DNA of 64,000 nt from Delphinus delphis. Lineage: Eukaryota; Chordata; Mammalia; Artiodactyla; Delphinidae. The stretch is taken from contig NC_082684.1 of assembly GCF_949987515.2 (NCBI RefSeq), positions 157,557,356 to 157,621,355 of the forward strand. The letters are read 5' to 3'. Positions 23,408 through 34,495 of the stretch are shown piece after piece (within the stretch, counting starts at the first letter, position 1; each line of letters begins with the position of its first letter). The translations under genes were made by a program, and so were the position numbers. Below the pieces are notes generated by a model, which saw only the letters and a program-made list of their open reading frames with translations, did no database searches and was not told where the DNA came from.

Positions 23408-25055
23408 AAAAGCAAGTAATTTTTTAAAACATCTTTATTGGAGTGTAATTGCTTTACAGTGGTGTGTTAGTTTCTGCTTCATAACAAAGTGAATCAGCTC
23501 TATATATACATATATCCCCATATCTCCTCCCTCTTGCGTCTCCCTCCCGCCTTCCCTATCCCACCCCTCTAGGTGGTCACAAAGCACCGAGCTGATCTCC
23601 CTGTGCTATGCGGCTGCTTCCCACTAGCTATCTGTTTTATATTTGGTAGTGTATATATGTCGATGCTACTCTCTTGCTTCGTCCCAGCTTACCTTCCCCC
23701 TCCTGCCGTGTCCTCAAGTCCGTTCTCTACATCTTCGTCTTTATTCCTGTCCTGCCACTAGGTTCATCAGAACCATTTTTTTTTTTTAGATTCTATATAT
23801 ATGCATTAGCATACAGTATTTGTTTTTCTCTTTCTGACTTACTTCACTCTGTATGACAGACTCTAGGTCCATCCACCTCACTACAAATAACTCATTTTGT
23901 TTCTTTTTATGGCTGAGTAATATTCCATTGTATATATGTGCCACAGCTTCTTTATCCATTCATCTGTCAGTGGACACTTAGCTTGCTTCCATGTCCTGGC
24001 GATCGTAAATAGTGCTGCAGTGAACATTGTGGTACATGACTCCTTTTGAATTATGGTTTTCTCAGGGTATATGCCCAGTAGTAGGATTGCTGGGTCGTAT
24101 AGTAGTTCTATTTTTAGTTTTTTAAGGAACTGCCATACTGTTCTCCATAGTGGCTGTATCAATTACATTCCCACCAACAGTGCAAGAGGGTTCCCTTTTC
24201 TCCACACCCTCTCCAGCATTTATTGTTTGTAGATTTTTTGATGATGGCCATTCTGACCAGTGTGAGATGATATCTCATTGTAGTTTTGATTTGCATTTCT
24301 CTAATGATTAGTGATGTTGAGCATCCTTTCATGTGTTTGTTGGCAATCTGTATATCTTCTTTGGAGAAATGTCTATTTAGGTCTTCTGCCCATTTTTGGA
24401 TTGGGTTGTTTGTTTTTTTGATATTGAGCTGAGCGAGCTGCTTGTAAAGTTTGGAGATTAATCCTTTGTCATTTGTTTCATTTGCAAATATTTTCTCCCA
24501 TTCTGAGGGTTGTCTTTTGGTCTTGTTTATGGTTTCCTTTGCTGTGCAAAAGCTTTGCAGTTTCATGAGGTCCCATTTGTTCATTTTTGTTTTTATTCCC
24601 GTGTCTCTCTCTAGGAGGTGAGTCAGAAAGGATCTTGCTGCGATTTATGTCATAGGGTGTTCTGCCTATGTTTTCCTCTAAGAGTTTTAGAGTGTCTGGC
24701 CTTACATTTAGGTCTTTAATCCATTTTGAGTTTATTTTTGTGTATGGTGTTAGGGAGTGTTCTAATTTCATTCTTTTACATGTAGCTGTCCAGTTTTCCC
24801 AGCACCACTTAATGAAGAGGCTGTCTTTTCTCCATTGTATATTCTTGCCTCCTTTATCAAAAATAAGGTGACCATATGTGCGTGGGTTTATCTCTGGGCT
24901 TTCTATCCTGTTCCATTGATCTATATTTCTGTTTTTGTGCCAGTACCATACTGTCTTGATTACTGCAGCTTTATAGTATAGTCTGAAGTCAGGGAGCCTG
25001 ATTCCTCCAGCTCCGTTTTTCTTTCTCAAGATTGAAAAGCAAGTAATTTTTTAAA
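23408..25055 (-). mobile_element. 5'-truncated L1 with 21-bp target-site duplication
   Basis: The insertion is flanked by an exact 21-base direct repeat (23408-23428 and 25035-25055, beginning AAAAGCAAG). Between the copies, the minus strand carries the C-terminal third of L1 ORF2 (reverse transcriptase tail and Cys-containing C-terminus, with the motif [19 protein letters not shown]) followed by the 3' UTR and polyadenylation region at the left edge. The ORF2 remnant lies in three different frames (about 25029-24478, 24584-24159 and 24162-23881), showing at least two frameshifts. It lacks the endonuclease and the catalytic reverse-transcriptase core. It is a dead, fairly young, 5'-truncated copy. 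Confidence 0.92.
23881..25029 (-). pseudogene. L1 ORF2 C-terminal remnant, frameshifted
   Basis: Three overlapping minus-strand frames encode consecutive parts of the LINE-1 ORF2 C-terminus. The first contains [19 protein letters not shown] and [16 protein letters not shown]. The second contains [17 protein letters not shown] and the Cys-rich motif. The last ends with YTMEYYSAIKRNK, the usual ORF2 end. The frame changes near 24530 and near 24160 break the protein. In intact L1, ORF2 supplies endonuclease and reverse transcriptase; here only the non-catalytic tail survives. Confidence 0.9.
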
Positions 25056-25400
25056 TGGCCATAATCCTATGGGATGGCATTAGTCATTTCTCAGATAAAA
25101 TCCTTTTAATTGAAGGCTCTACAGTAATGTATTTGAATTGCTTCTCTGCAAGAACTGGAGACCACAGAAATTTATAGATCATCCTTCAGAAGATCAAAGG
25201 ACCAGGCCGTATGCAAATTAACTGGCAGTAAACGGCCAGGTCTCCTCCAAAGCAGATCCTTTTCAGCACTCTGTTCTTTGAATTACTCTTTGAAGCTTGA
25301 TGATTTTTAAGATGCAACAGTTCCTCTGATGAGTCTGTTAGGTTTGTCAATGTCTATGTTTGTTCACCTACATACCATATATATAAGGCCTCCAAGGCTT
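25056..25400. promoter_or_regulatory. Candidate regulatory block with octamer and TCF site
   Basis: This repeat-free stretch follows the L1 directly. It contains ATCAAAGG (25193-25200, TCF/LEF type) and, eleven bases on, ATGCAAATTAA (25211-25221), a perfect POU octamer joined to a TTAA/TAAT-type core. The octamer sits in the loop of an inverted repeat (25200-25210 with 25232-25242, 10 of 11 paired). Enhancer function is inferred only. Confidence 0.3.
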
Positions 25401-25829
25401 GGGGGTCTATAACCAAAGACTGACCAGCAGGGTTGCAGGTTTCAAGCCAGATGCACTAGCACAGCAGGTGGTGGGGTGCCCACTTTGGCGGAACAAGTGT
25501 CTTTCTTGGATCAATCCATGTAATTATTTGATAAAATTTGTCAGTGGTTTTCCAAGCTCTGTGGGGAGAAGAGTGATCCTGGTGAGTCTGGGGAACACAT
25601 TGGATGCTGAGTGGTGATGGCTTTGCTTTTGAAAATCGATGAGGAGAGAGGTTCTGTGTTCCTGTCAGTCATGTGGTCAAGAAGGGTATCGGGATGAGTC
25701 CAAGGAAACTTTTAACAAGGTAATAGGGAGGTGATGTCTCTTTATTAAAAATGCATCAGAAAGTTGTTTATGCCTGTTGGAGAGGAACCTGCAACATCCT
25801 GGTAGAATAATTGATTGATTTAACCGACA
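25401..25829. other. Unique non-coding DNA
   Basis: Nothing recognisable. The 72-codon open frame at 25399-25617 has no exon support. Confidence 0.4.
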
Positions 25830-26075
25830 CATATACAGCATTAATTATATGGTAGATGTTATTCTGAATGCTTTACAAAAATTAACTTACTTGATCTGCA
25901 TAATAATTACGTGAGGTAGGTTCTGTTATCACCTTCATTTTAAAGATAAGGAAGCTGTGGGGGGGGGCAGAGCATTAAGTACTACTGCAGCATTACACAG
26001 CTGGTAATGGCAGAACTTGGGCTGGAATCTGGGTGGTCTGGCTCAAGACTCCAGGCTCAACCCACTAAGCTGTGC
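25830..26075 (-). repeat. MIR SINE
   Basis: The reverse MIR order is seen: a GCTTTACAAAAATTAACTTA segment, then GTAGGTTCTGTTATCACC, CATTTTAAAGATAAGGAAGC, CACAGCTGGTAATGGCAGA and CTTGGGCTGGAATCTGGGT. A G-run at 25961-25967 interrupts the core. Confidence 0.8.
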
Positions 26076-26214
26076 TTCCTCCAAGACATACGAGGCGCGA
26101 CTTGTGAATCACATTGACAGCCAGCCATAGGGTCCCTCTAACCCAACATATTTTACTCCTTTATATCATCTCTCTCTACTCACATCTTAAGACCATTAAG
26201 AGATTTTGCTGAAC

Positions 26215-26335
26215 ACCAAGCGTGGTGGTTTCGAAGACCTGTCTTTGAATGCTGACATCTAGTAACCGTATGGCTTGGGAAGAGTCACCTGAGTGACTCT
26301 CATTTGCCAAATGGGTACAGTGGTGTCACAAAAGT
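26215..26335 (+). repeat. MIR-like SINE fragment
   Basis: TATGGCTTGGGAAGAGTCAC followed by CTCATTTGCCAAATGGGTAC resembles the MIR core ('tgtgaccttgggcaagtcac...tcatctgtaaaatggg'). It is short and diverged. Confidence 0.45.
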
Positions 26336-27424
26336 CAAAATGTTCTGTGCATGCAAAGCCTTGTAGAAACGGGCCAGGCGTCATTCCCAAAGACACGCGG
26401 TTCTCCGATGACGGCAGCGCTCAAGGGGGTCTCGTTCTTTCCCTGGATTTCCAGCTTTCCTGTTACTCCCTGCCAGTTCTCTGGAGGCCACCTGGAGACC
26501 TGGGTGTCATTTGAGGTCATGCTGTACAACCTATTGGGGGTTTCTGTTTAACTCTTTTTGATAGTCGTGATCACAACAATGACTGCGGATGTGATAGTAT
26601 CATGAAATGAACATGATCCCTGTTCACATTAAAATGGGGGACAGAGTCTCCATTCCAGGTGATAACACGTTGGCCCAAATATTTTTAAACTGGATGACTC
26701 TCCAGAGAGCGTGCCTTGGAGCGGCCCCGCCACTGACCCCAGGCGATGCCATGCTGGACCTCCCAGCCTCGGGCTCTGGTTGAGTGGCGTTCATCTCTGC
26801 TTCTGGTTCTGATCTTGTACCGGCTAACTCAGGCATGCAGAGCATGATGGGGCCGTGTCACGCCTCACAGCCCTTTTCTGTGCTATCCTTTTATACATTT
26901 TTTATAAGGCAGAATGTATTCAGAGCATTCTGCCTCAAAAGGCATTTTGCTCTGATGGCTGTACAGAAATGTTTATTCTCTGGTTCTGTGTTTTTAAAAA
27001 ACAAAAGGGTAATCACAAGCATTTAATTGTCTTCGATGCTCTACAAATAGTAATTAAAAGCTATTTTTTTTTTGCAGTTTTACAGAAGTATAAGCATGTC
27101 TGTGAATGAAACAAGGTCTTGTGTCAAGCCCGATGTGCCCAGCAAAGGGGATGTATTTTAGCAACGTCCAAACCCAGGGCTTGTGGCCCAGTTGCATGAT
27201 AAGTGAGCCCCATTTAAATGTGTGCTTCTTCCTTATTCCTGTTCTCAGTCTTAATCCAAGGTGCAGTGTAGTGTTTTCACAATGTTGCCTTCTCTTCTTT
27301 CTTGTTTTCACTGCAAGGGTCATGCCCCCCCCCCCAAACCATATTCATCTCTTCCATTCCCGAAGCTTTGAGTCACAGCACTCCTAAGATAAGGTACTTC
27401 TGTTAGAAGATTAGTGTATTCAAG
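26336..27424. other. Unique non-coding DNA
   Basis: No repeat is recognised beyond a 12-base C run (27326-27337) and a short T run (27064-27073). Overlapping open frames on both strands at 26.3-26.6 and 26.8-27.4 kb lack exon signals. Confidence 0.4.
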
Positions 27425-27560
27425 AAATAGTTTGCAGTGTCCCCATTTCACAGAGAGAAAAACTGAGGCACAGTAGCCCCTGATTTTTACATAACATTAG
27501 AGCTAGCCAGTGAGAAAGCTGAAGTTACTCACTTTTGGATTCTTGGCCTTGGATTTTCCC
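27425..27560 (-). repeat. MIR SINE fragment
   Basis: CCCCATTTCACAGAGAGAAA (27441-27460), then ACTGAGGCACAGTAG and AGAGCTAGCCAGTGAGAAAG, match the reversed MIR core and 5' half. Confidence 0.7.
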
Positions 27561-27734
27561 CACCAGTTCAGCAGCCTCTCATTTGTATGTCCAAGAGCAA
27601 CGTTAAACCAGCTCTATGCCTTAGCTCATCCTGTCCGAGGATGAGAAGATCAAAAGCTTGTCATGTTATTTTACGGCTCAGGAATCAACTGCTCTTGTCC
27701 TTGAATCACTTGAGCAGGAGACAAGGAGGTCAGC

Positions 27735-27910
27735 AAACCCCGATTCTATTTTTGTCCTGACCAGCACCTGGTTGTTTGACCTTTTGCAAGTCACTTAACT
27801 GCTCTGTCACTCTCTGTGAAATGAGGATGGAGGAGCTCTGGTCCCCTACCTGTCTCCGAGGGTGACTTTATCAGGAAAGGTGAGTGGAGATGCTCAGAAC
27901 AGGCTGCTCA
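27735..27910 (+). repeat. MIR SINE
   Basis: GTTTGACCTTTTGCAAGTCA, CTTAACTGCTCTGTCACTCT and GTGAAATGAGGATGGAGGAG follow the MIR core in plus orientation. Confidence 0.7.
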
Positions 27911-28502
27911 AGGCACTTGCCTGGGGTGCCCTCCGGTTGACCAGATACATAAACGAGGCTGAAGCTAGATGGGAACCCATGAATTTTCAATAAGAAGATG
28001 TGCCAGAACAGCAGGGTCGTAACCTTGACACCTTCCGTCTCCCTGAGTTAATGAAGGTGTGATGGTCCAGGGGTGTGGTTTTTTTCCCCTGAAACTTGCG
28101 ATATCTCGAGTAAACTTGAACAGGTAAATTTAGGAGGGTCTGATAAAATAGGGCAATAAATCAAGCTGGGGAAATTCAGTGGACCTGCTTCCTGAAAGTC
28201 AGGTTTTCCTTTACCTCCACCTGTCTTCCTTGAGGGACAGTTGCTGTCAACCAGCTACCAAGCACTTTCTTCATGGACCCTTTCATAGCACTTTAAAAAA
28301 ATTGTTTAAGGGAAAAAAAATTCTATTAAAACACCAATCAGATGTATGGTTCCCTCTCACATAATCTAACCATTAATAACTTATCCATTTTAGGAGAAAT
28401 GTCGTGTTCAGAAATGTCATGTTTGTACTATAAATCTTTAGTTTCTTTTTATTGACAGAGTTAAAATATTTTAATATTTAAAATTTTTCTCCATAAATTA
28501 TA
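27911..28502. other. Unique non-coding DNA
   Basis: AT-rich unique stretch; nothing recognisable. Confidence 0.4.
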
Positions 28503-28605
28503 TTTTAAAAATCCAAAACCCCAATAAAGAAATGGGCAAGGGATACAAATAGGCCTTTCACAGAAGAAGAAATGCCAATGGCTAATAGCTGCATGAAGCT
28601 GCCTT
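28503..28605 (+). mobile_element. Short L1 ORF2 fragment
   Basis: AAAGAAATGGGCAAGGGATA, CTTTCACAGAAGAAGAAATG and CCAATGGCTAATAGC correspond to the L1 ORF2 region that includes the '[15 protein letters not shown]' coding segment. About 100 bases, diverged, non-functional. Confidence 0.65.
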
Positions 28606-28894
28606 CAGCATCCGTAAAGATCAAACAGGATGGGTGTATCTGGGTTCACATCCTGACCAAGCTACTTACTTGACCGTTGGGTTATTTTTCCTCCTCTTTT
28701 TTGTTTATTAAGGTATTATTTACACGCAGTTCGGTTTAATGAATTGTGATCATTGTATACAGTCATGTAACACTGCCCCAATCCGTTCTATTCCTTTTTT
28801 ATGCTGCAGTTCACCAGCAGCTAATTTTCCCGACCATGCAGAATTTGGTTGGAGCCAGGTACGCTGCTGATTCTACAGGCCAAGGGAGAGGTTC

Positions 28895-28966
28895 GTTCAG
28901 GTCAGCAAACGTCCTTTGAGCCCTTGTGTGTCAGGCACTTTTGCCGGGTGCAAGGGATACTGAGTT
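28895..28966 (-). repeat. L2 LINE 3' end fragment
   Basis: AACGTCCTTTGAGCCCTTGT, then GTCAGGCACTTTTGCCGGGT and GCAAGGGATACTGAG, match the reverse complement of the L2 terminus. Confidence 0.55.
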
Positions 28967-30224
28967 CATGGAGTTTCTGTACCTGTAAGTGTAAGCCATT
29001 GCAGAAAGAACTTGTGTGTATTCAGTCGTTAATTTACACCTTGATGAAGGGAAGGATATCTGCTTACTAGTGCCCGGGAGCAAGATTTCTCAAGGGGCCA
29101 GACTTTTTCCACACTCCCTGTGCTTCTCCCTTCAAGAAGAAAAACTTTGCTGGGTTTTGCTCTAGGTTCTCCATGCTCTAGCAGGATTTCATTTCCGCGA
29201 TTTCATCATTTTGAATAAGAGGAAATTTACCAAGAGAAATCAGACGTCAAATGTCCTTCATCCTGTTTAAAGACACTCTCACTGCCACGTTTTTGAAATT
29301 GACATTCCTGTAAATATCAAGCATCTCCAAAGACCCACCTCCAAGTACCAGATTCCACTCTTGGAAAAGCAGAAGGCAAATGGAAAAGCTCCATTCCGCC
29401 AGGAGAGTGGAAGAGGCTGTGCTTTCACCCTTCTGCATCTGGAGCCTCTTGATTCATCCTCCAGCCTCCCCACCCCGTCCAACGCCTCCATCCACTCTGG
29501 TGGGTGGGCTCTTGATTTTCTGGATGACTATCTGGGAAGGGAAAAGGGCCATAGCCAGCCCTGCAGCAGCACTAGAGAGAGCGCCGAGGCTCTTACAGAT
29601 CCTTCACTGGCACTCCGGTCTGAAGCCTGCAGTCCTCGAAGTGCAAAATTACGGCAGGTGCGGTTCAAACGGTGCACAGATTGGCCGACCAGTGCCTCTC
29701 GAATCAACAGCTTTTAAGCATGTCCATCTGCAGAGGCACCAAGAGCTTGCAGGTAGCTGTGCTGCCTGTAAATGAGCTCAGAGTCTATACGGCTTCTGTG
29801 ACTTAGCTGCCAAGGCGTGTTGCTGTCGGGGACAGAAATCGCCGACGTGACCCAGATCTGGTACGAGAAGTTGTGAAGTCGGCACAGTTGGACTTTTCAA
29901 CTCAATGCTGTTTTTGCAAATTCAGAAATAATAAAATTCCCACCAATTTCCAGGCATAGAAAACCAATTTCTCCCTTGATGGGTCCAATTACATGGTTGA
30001 AATAAAATTTTAAGACCTATCTTAGCGTTTTCTGATGCTGGCCCCTCTCTGCGGGCTTGTGAATATATACACATGTCAGATGTTGGCGTATTTGTAGGTC
30101 TGGGCCGTTCGTGTGAAAGGAATCAGGCAAATTCTAGTAGAACGCAAGCCATGAAGCAGCATTTTGTCCCTTGGGGCCCCCATCATTCCTTCCTCCGCCT
30201 CCCCCTCCTATTCCTTCTTCCCTT
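28967..30224. other. Unique DNA; GC-richer 29.36-29.78 kb, AT-rich 29.8-30.07 kb
   Basis: The 29361-29775 interval gives two overlapping plus-strand open frames of 118 and 131 codons. They are mutually overlapping, match no known family, and show no splice or promoter context, so neither is called as a gene. The following AT-rich stretch to 30070 is unique and may be conserved non-coding sequence. Confidence 0.4.
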
Positions 30225-30372
30225 CCTCCCTCGACAAATATTTGAGGCCCTACTAAGTGCCAGACTCCCTATTTTGCCAGGGATGCAAGAATCAAAGAAA
30301 ACAAAGCTGGCTTGTGCTCTCAAGGAGCTGATGGTCAGATTGAGGCAGCCATTAGTCAAATAACCACAAAAA
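30225..30372 (-). repeat. L2 LINE 3' end
   Basis: ACAAATATTTGAGGCCCTAC, AAGTGCCAGACTCCC, GGGATGCAAGAATCAAAG and GTGCTCTCAAGGAGCTGATG are the reverse of the L2 terminus, with TTAGTCAAATAACCACAAAA continuing it. Confidence 0.8.
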
Positions 30373-31328
30373 TCCACATAGATTACAAATTCCAGTGAGC
30401 ACGATGAAGAAAACGTGCCCAGCGCTGAGAGGTTCACCTTTCCTTGCTGCCTTTGACTTTTCACTTGGGGGAAAAATGCTTGTGCTGTTTGTTTCTGAAG
30501 GAAGGGCTTTTCTAACACCATCTTTTGGGAGGTCTTATGCTGAGTACGTAGAATCCAGCAGGCAAAGAAAAATGCTTTCATGACAGGGATGCATGCCTTT
30601 CATGGCAATTATTATGCCTTTTACTGAGGAAATTGGCTTCTCAAGGAAGGGCTCGTGCAGACTGATTGGGGTGGGGGTGGGGGTGAGCGGTGTTTCGTCC
30701 AAATTTGCCAGATCACCATATGGCCGAGCATGATGGCAGAATGTGGGCCCAGTTTAAAAGGTCTGGTGCATTTCACATCCAGGCAAGATAGTCCAGGCAA
30801 TTACAGCATCTCTGGGAACTGCTTTTGGTTTCCACTCTGCCTTCCATCATCTTTTTTAAGAAAGCCACTGAATGGAATGTTCTTCTTTTTTTTTAAAGCA
30901 TAGCATTGTTCAGCATTTGGTGCAGGGTCTTTGGAAGATGGATCTCTGCAGCAAGGCCTGGGCTTGTAGACCTGGCTCCTTTCTGAATGCGACAGCCTGT
31001 CATCCCAGTACTGGGCATAACAGTCTTGTTTTGCAGCTTTACTCACTCAACTATCTTTTTTTTTTTTTCCTTGCAATAACGATGGCAACCATTAGAATAA
31101 TATAAACCACTTACTAATCAGTTTAGTAACCAAGGACAGCTTGCTTTACACAATACAGAACCAAATAAAGAAGGCTTTTATGATGTTCAGAAATTGCCTC
31201 TTAGACAAAGTCAAAAAACCAAGCGGTAGAATCAGTTGACTCTGTGCCAGTTTGCAACCAGCGGTCCCCTCCAAACAGTGACTGCCGAACGCCACCGAGA
31301 TGTGGTGTTGCCAGACGTCTTCAGAAAG
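30373..31328. other. Unique non-coding DNA
   Basis: No repeat or exon is recognised. There are T runs at about 30886-30894 and 31055-31068. Confidence 0.4.
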
Positions 31329-31342
31329 TAGTACTGTTCCAG

Positions 31343-31560
31343 GGCTTCCCTGGTGGCACAGTGGTTGAGAGTCCACCTGCCGATGCAGGGGACACGGGTT
31401 CGTGTCCCGGTCCAGGAGGATCCCACATGCCGCTGAGCGGCTGCGCCCGTGAGCCTTGGCCGCTGAGCCTGCGCGTCCGGAGCCTGTGCTCCGCAACAGG
31501 AGAGGCCACAACAGTGAGAGGCCCGTGTACCGCAAAAAAAAAAAAAGAAAAAAAAGAAAA
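31343..31560 (+). mobile_element. CHR-type tRNA-derived SINE
   Basis: Full-length cetacean SINE: the GGCTTCCCTGG start, A-box TGGCACAGTGG (31354-31364), B-box-like GGTTCGTGTCC, CHR-specific 3' region and an A-rich tail broken by G. An exact 14-base target duplication, TAGTACTGTTCCAG, flanks it (31329-31342 and 31561-31574). Low divergence indicates recent insertion by L1 machinery. Confidence 0.95.
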
Positions 31561-31574
31561 TAGTACTGTTCCAG

Positions 31575-33190
31575 AACCTTCCTAACTTGACAACTTGTGG
31601 GAGAAGTCAGAGCCCTCTTTTTCCCTCCTCTTAGATTTGCTCCTTTGAAACCATGAGGAATGGTTTCAAGTGGTTGAAATCAAGCAGTTGTGGGGAATAA
31701 ATTGTCTCATGCAGATGTGTTAAAGCTTTATTTGTATATATCAAGTAGGGAGGATGGCCAAACTCAGTAGCTCGCAAAATGTAATTTTCTGTCCCCAGGA
31801 AACTTAGTCTTGGACACAAATACAAGAAGATATTTTAGAGTCAGAAATTGCTGGCGTGGAAGTTAATAATTGATCTATGGGCGCTGGGAGCAGTGCTCCT
31901 CAGCCAGTAGAAGGTGGGCATTGGAGCATCTGTCCTAAGACCTAGTAGCATTAGGTGCTACTGTAAGTTCTGGGGCTGAAAGGTACAACTTTGAATGTCA
32001 GTATCCCTTGAGTGGCCAAGAAAAAGAAGAAAAACAAGGGCAGATCAATTTGATGTCTGGAGTTTCCCATTTTCCCCTGCTCCCTGAGTGTCCGGTTCCA
32101 GATGGTGGAGTGAAAGTCACAGATGTTAAGGGTGGAGGCATCTTCCACAACCGGGAAGATCCTTGGTCCCCACAGTGTCCTTGTCCATAAGGACATTCTA
32201 CAAGGCCACCTTCAGGTACATGAAATGAGTAGTTTCAAGGCCACACACCTCCATACACGTTGCCAAAGCTTTGTAGACCGTGCTTTCCATCTTCAAGCAT
32301 TTTCGATCAGCCCTTCACGGTTATCGTTCCAGACGCTGTTTCTGTTCCCCTCATGCAGCGACTATAAAATCCATACTCCATCAGATGTAAACATGGAGTT
32401 GAGAGTAATAGTCCAGAGGAAACAGAGCTGTGACTCCAAGGCAGACCTGGCAGGTTGGGAAGCCCAGCCCGGGAGGCTGGCTTTTGACTGGTGGTGAAGG
32501 ATAAGACTTCGGCACTGACACTCGGTGATGTCGCTGGTGCTGAAAACCGTATTGGGGCGATTCCTTAATGTTGTGGGGGATGCTTGCTCTTTGTGGAGAA
32601 GAACCAGCTACTTCTGTCGTGTGAGACAGCGGCCCGCCTTCTCTAGTGAGAAGGCTGTGGACAGTGATAGATCTCAATCTGGGTGTACTTCTGCCAGACC
32701 TGGTGAGGCACTTCTAATGAAGCTGAAAGACATGGAAAAAATTTGGAAGCTAATATATACAGAAACCTGAAGATGTGTCTTCTCTCCCTTCCCGCCCTCC
32801 TTCCCTCCCCCTCTCTCTCTCCAAATGCTGAAAGATTAAAGATTTCTGTGTATACACACACCTCATGTGGTCATGCTTGTTATTCTTGATGACTTTCCTG
32901 TGAAATGCGATTGGTTCCAACTGTTTTCATGCCTGTTTAAGAAAAGGATAGTATCACTTAGCTTCTTTATTCCTAATAAAGGTGGAAATGGGTTGGAATA
33001 AAAGTTGCTCCATTGAAAAGAAATTGCAGTACAAATACGCATGTAATTCACTTCAGGTATTTCATATCTAGAACAGAAACTGATTCAGCATTTTAAAATG
33101 TGACGTTAAAAGGCAGTGTTTAAAGTTTTCCAAAATTTAGTGATCATTTATGTCAGGCGGATAGGAAACGTGATTAAAGTATTGTCACTC
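31575..33190. other. Unique DNA with a CT-rich tract
   Basis: A pyrimidine-rich tract lies at 32777-32823 (CCCTTCC and CTCTCTCT units). Otherwise unique. No coding exon is supported, including in the open frame at 32123-32497. Confidence 0.4.
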
Positions 33191-33328
33191 CTTTATTCAT
33201 TCATTTATTCAACACAGCTTTGTGGATGCCTGCTCTGGGCCAGACACTGTGGTAGGTTCTGTGTATATCAAGGTTCCTATGATACTTTCGGTCCCTGCTC
33301 TCAAGGAGCTTACAGCCTGTCATCGTAT
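33191..33328 (-). repeat. L2 LINE 3' end
   Basis: TTTATTCATTCATTTATTCA, GCCTGCTCTGGGCCAGACAC, GGTAGGTTCTGTGTATATCA and CCTGCTCTCAAGGAGCTTAC are the reverse of the L2 terminus. Confidence 0.85.
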
Positions 33329-34120
33329 ATGAAGTTTCAAAAGATATTCAACAGCTTGAAAATCCCTTTGATACATCTTCGTAAATTCCTCTTCTAGTTG
33401 CTTTCTCTAGCTTTGGACAACATCATGTTTCCTTCGGATTCACATATGTGCATTTTAAGGAAAAGCATGCGGTGGTTTCTTATAGACTAGGATGGAGGAG
33501 GAAAATGCTGACGGAACTTCTCATTCTTGGGAAAACAGGTAGATGCCAGAGAAGCATGGGGTGGAATTTCCCCACGTGTTGCATGAGATTGTTTTACAAG
33601 TTACTTCCATCTAAATGGCTTCCTTTCTAATAGGAACCACTTAGCTGGACCATTAAGGATGATGGTTTCAGGTTCCACAGGCTGGCTCTTGAAATTGACC
33701 TGATCAGTGGTGGAAATGACCAAGAACGTACACAAACGTGGGGTGAGGACCTCCGGGCCCCAGCCGAGTGCAGACCATGAAACTGCAGGTTCTGCGCAAA
33801 CCGACCACTGAGCAGAGAGGCTTGGGGAGGGGAAGGAGAGTCCTGTCTCTTGTTGGCTGTAAAGTTAATTTGCTCAGACATACATCTGGACTTCTGTAAG
33901 CCAGGTATTGGGATGATTTAATGACCTTTGTTATTTATAATGTGGCCGTAGGGGGAAGCCCCTGAGTAGGAGACATGGATACAGAGAGGCAGGTTTAGGA
34001 TGGATAATTTGGTGAAGAAAATGAGAGTTTCACATGAGGAACCGAATGGCTGAGAGGATAACTCAGCATTCACAACTCAATTTTGAAGACTCTTCCGGTG
34101 AGGGAGTGAGTTCTTCCGTT
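33329..34120. other. Unique non-coding DNA
   Basis: Nothing recognisable; unique sequence. Confidence 0.4.
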
Positions 34121-34136
34121 CACTCCCTTTTTTTTT

Positions 34137-34479
34137 TTAATATTTATTTATTAATTTTTGGCTGCACTGGGTCTTCGTTGCTGTGCACAGGCCTTCTCTA
34201 GTTGTGGGAATAGGGGGCTACTCTTCACTGTAGTGTGCAGGCTTCTCATTGCGGTGGCTTCTCTTGTTGCAGAGCACGGGCTCTAGGCACACGGGCTTCA
34301 GTAGTTGTGGCACGTGGACTCAGTAGTTGTGGCTCACGGGCTCTAGAGCGCAGGCTTAGTAGTTGTGGCGCACGGGCTTAGTGGCTCTGCGGCATGTGGC
34401 ATCTTCCCGGACCAGGGCTCGAACCCGTGTCCCCTGCATTGGCAGGCGGATTCTTAACCACTGCGCCACCAGGGAAGCC
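34137..34479 (-). mobile_element. CHR-1-like tRNA-derived SINE, long form
   Basis: Minus-strand copy, reading on the plus strand from a T/A-rich tail through GGCTGCACTGGGTCTTCGTT and TTCTCTTGTTGCAGAGCACG to the tRNA part (GGGCTCGAACCCGTGTCCCC, reverse B-box) and the terminal CCAGGGAAGCCC. Similar CACTC(TC)CC-T(n) sequences at 34121 and 34480 mark the target duplication. It is longer and more diverged than the CHR-2-like copies, so older. Confidence 0.9.
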
Positions 34480-34495
34480 CACTCTCCCTTTTTTT

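Noticed and set aside
29361..29775. Two overlapping plus-strand frames of 118 and 131 codons
   Set aside because: They overlap in different registers in a GC-richer patch, which gives chance open frames; no family is recognised.
31343..31560. Functional tRNA gene suggested by A and B boxes
   Set aside because: The tRNA-like part is a SINE head with CHR tail, A-tail and target duplication; it does not give a complete cloverleaf.
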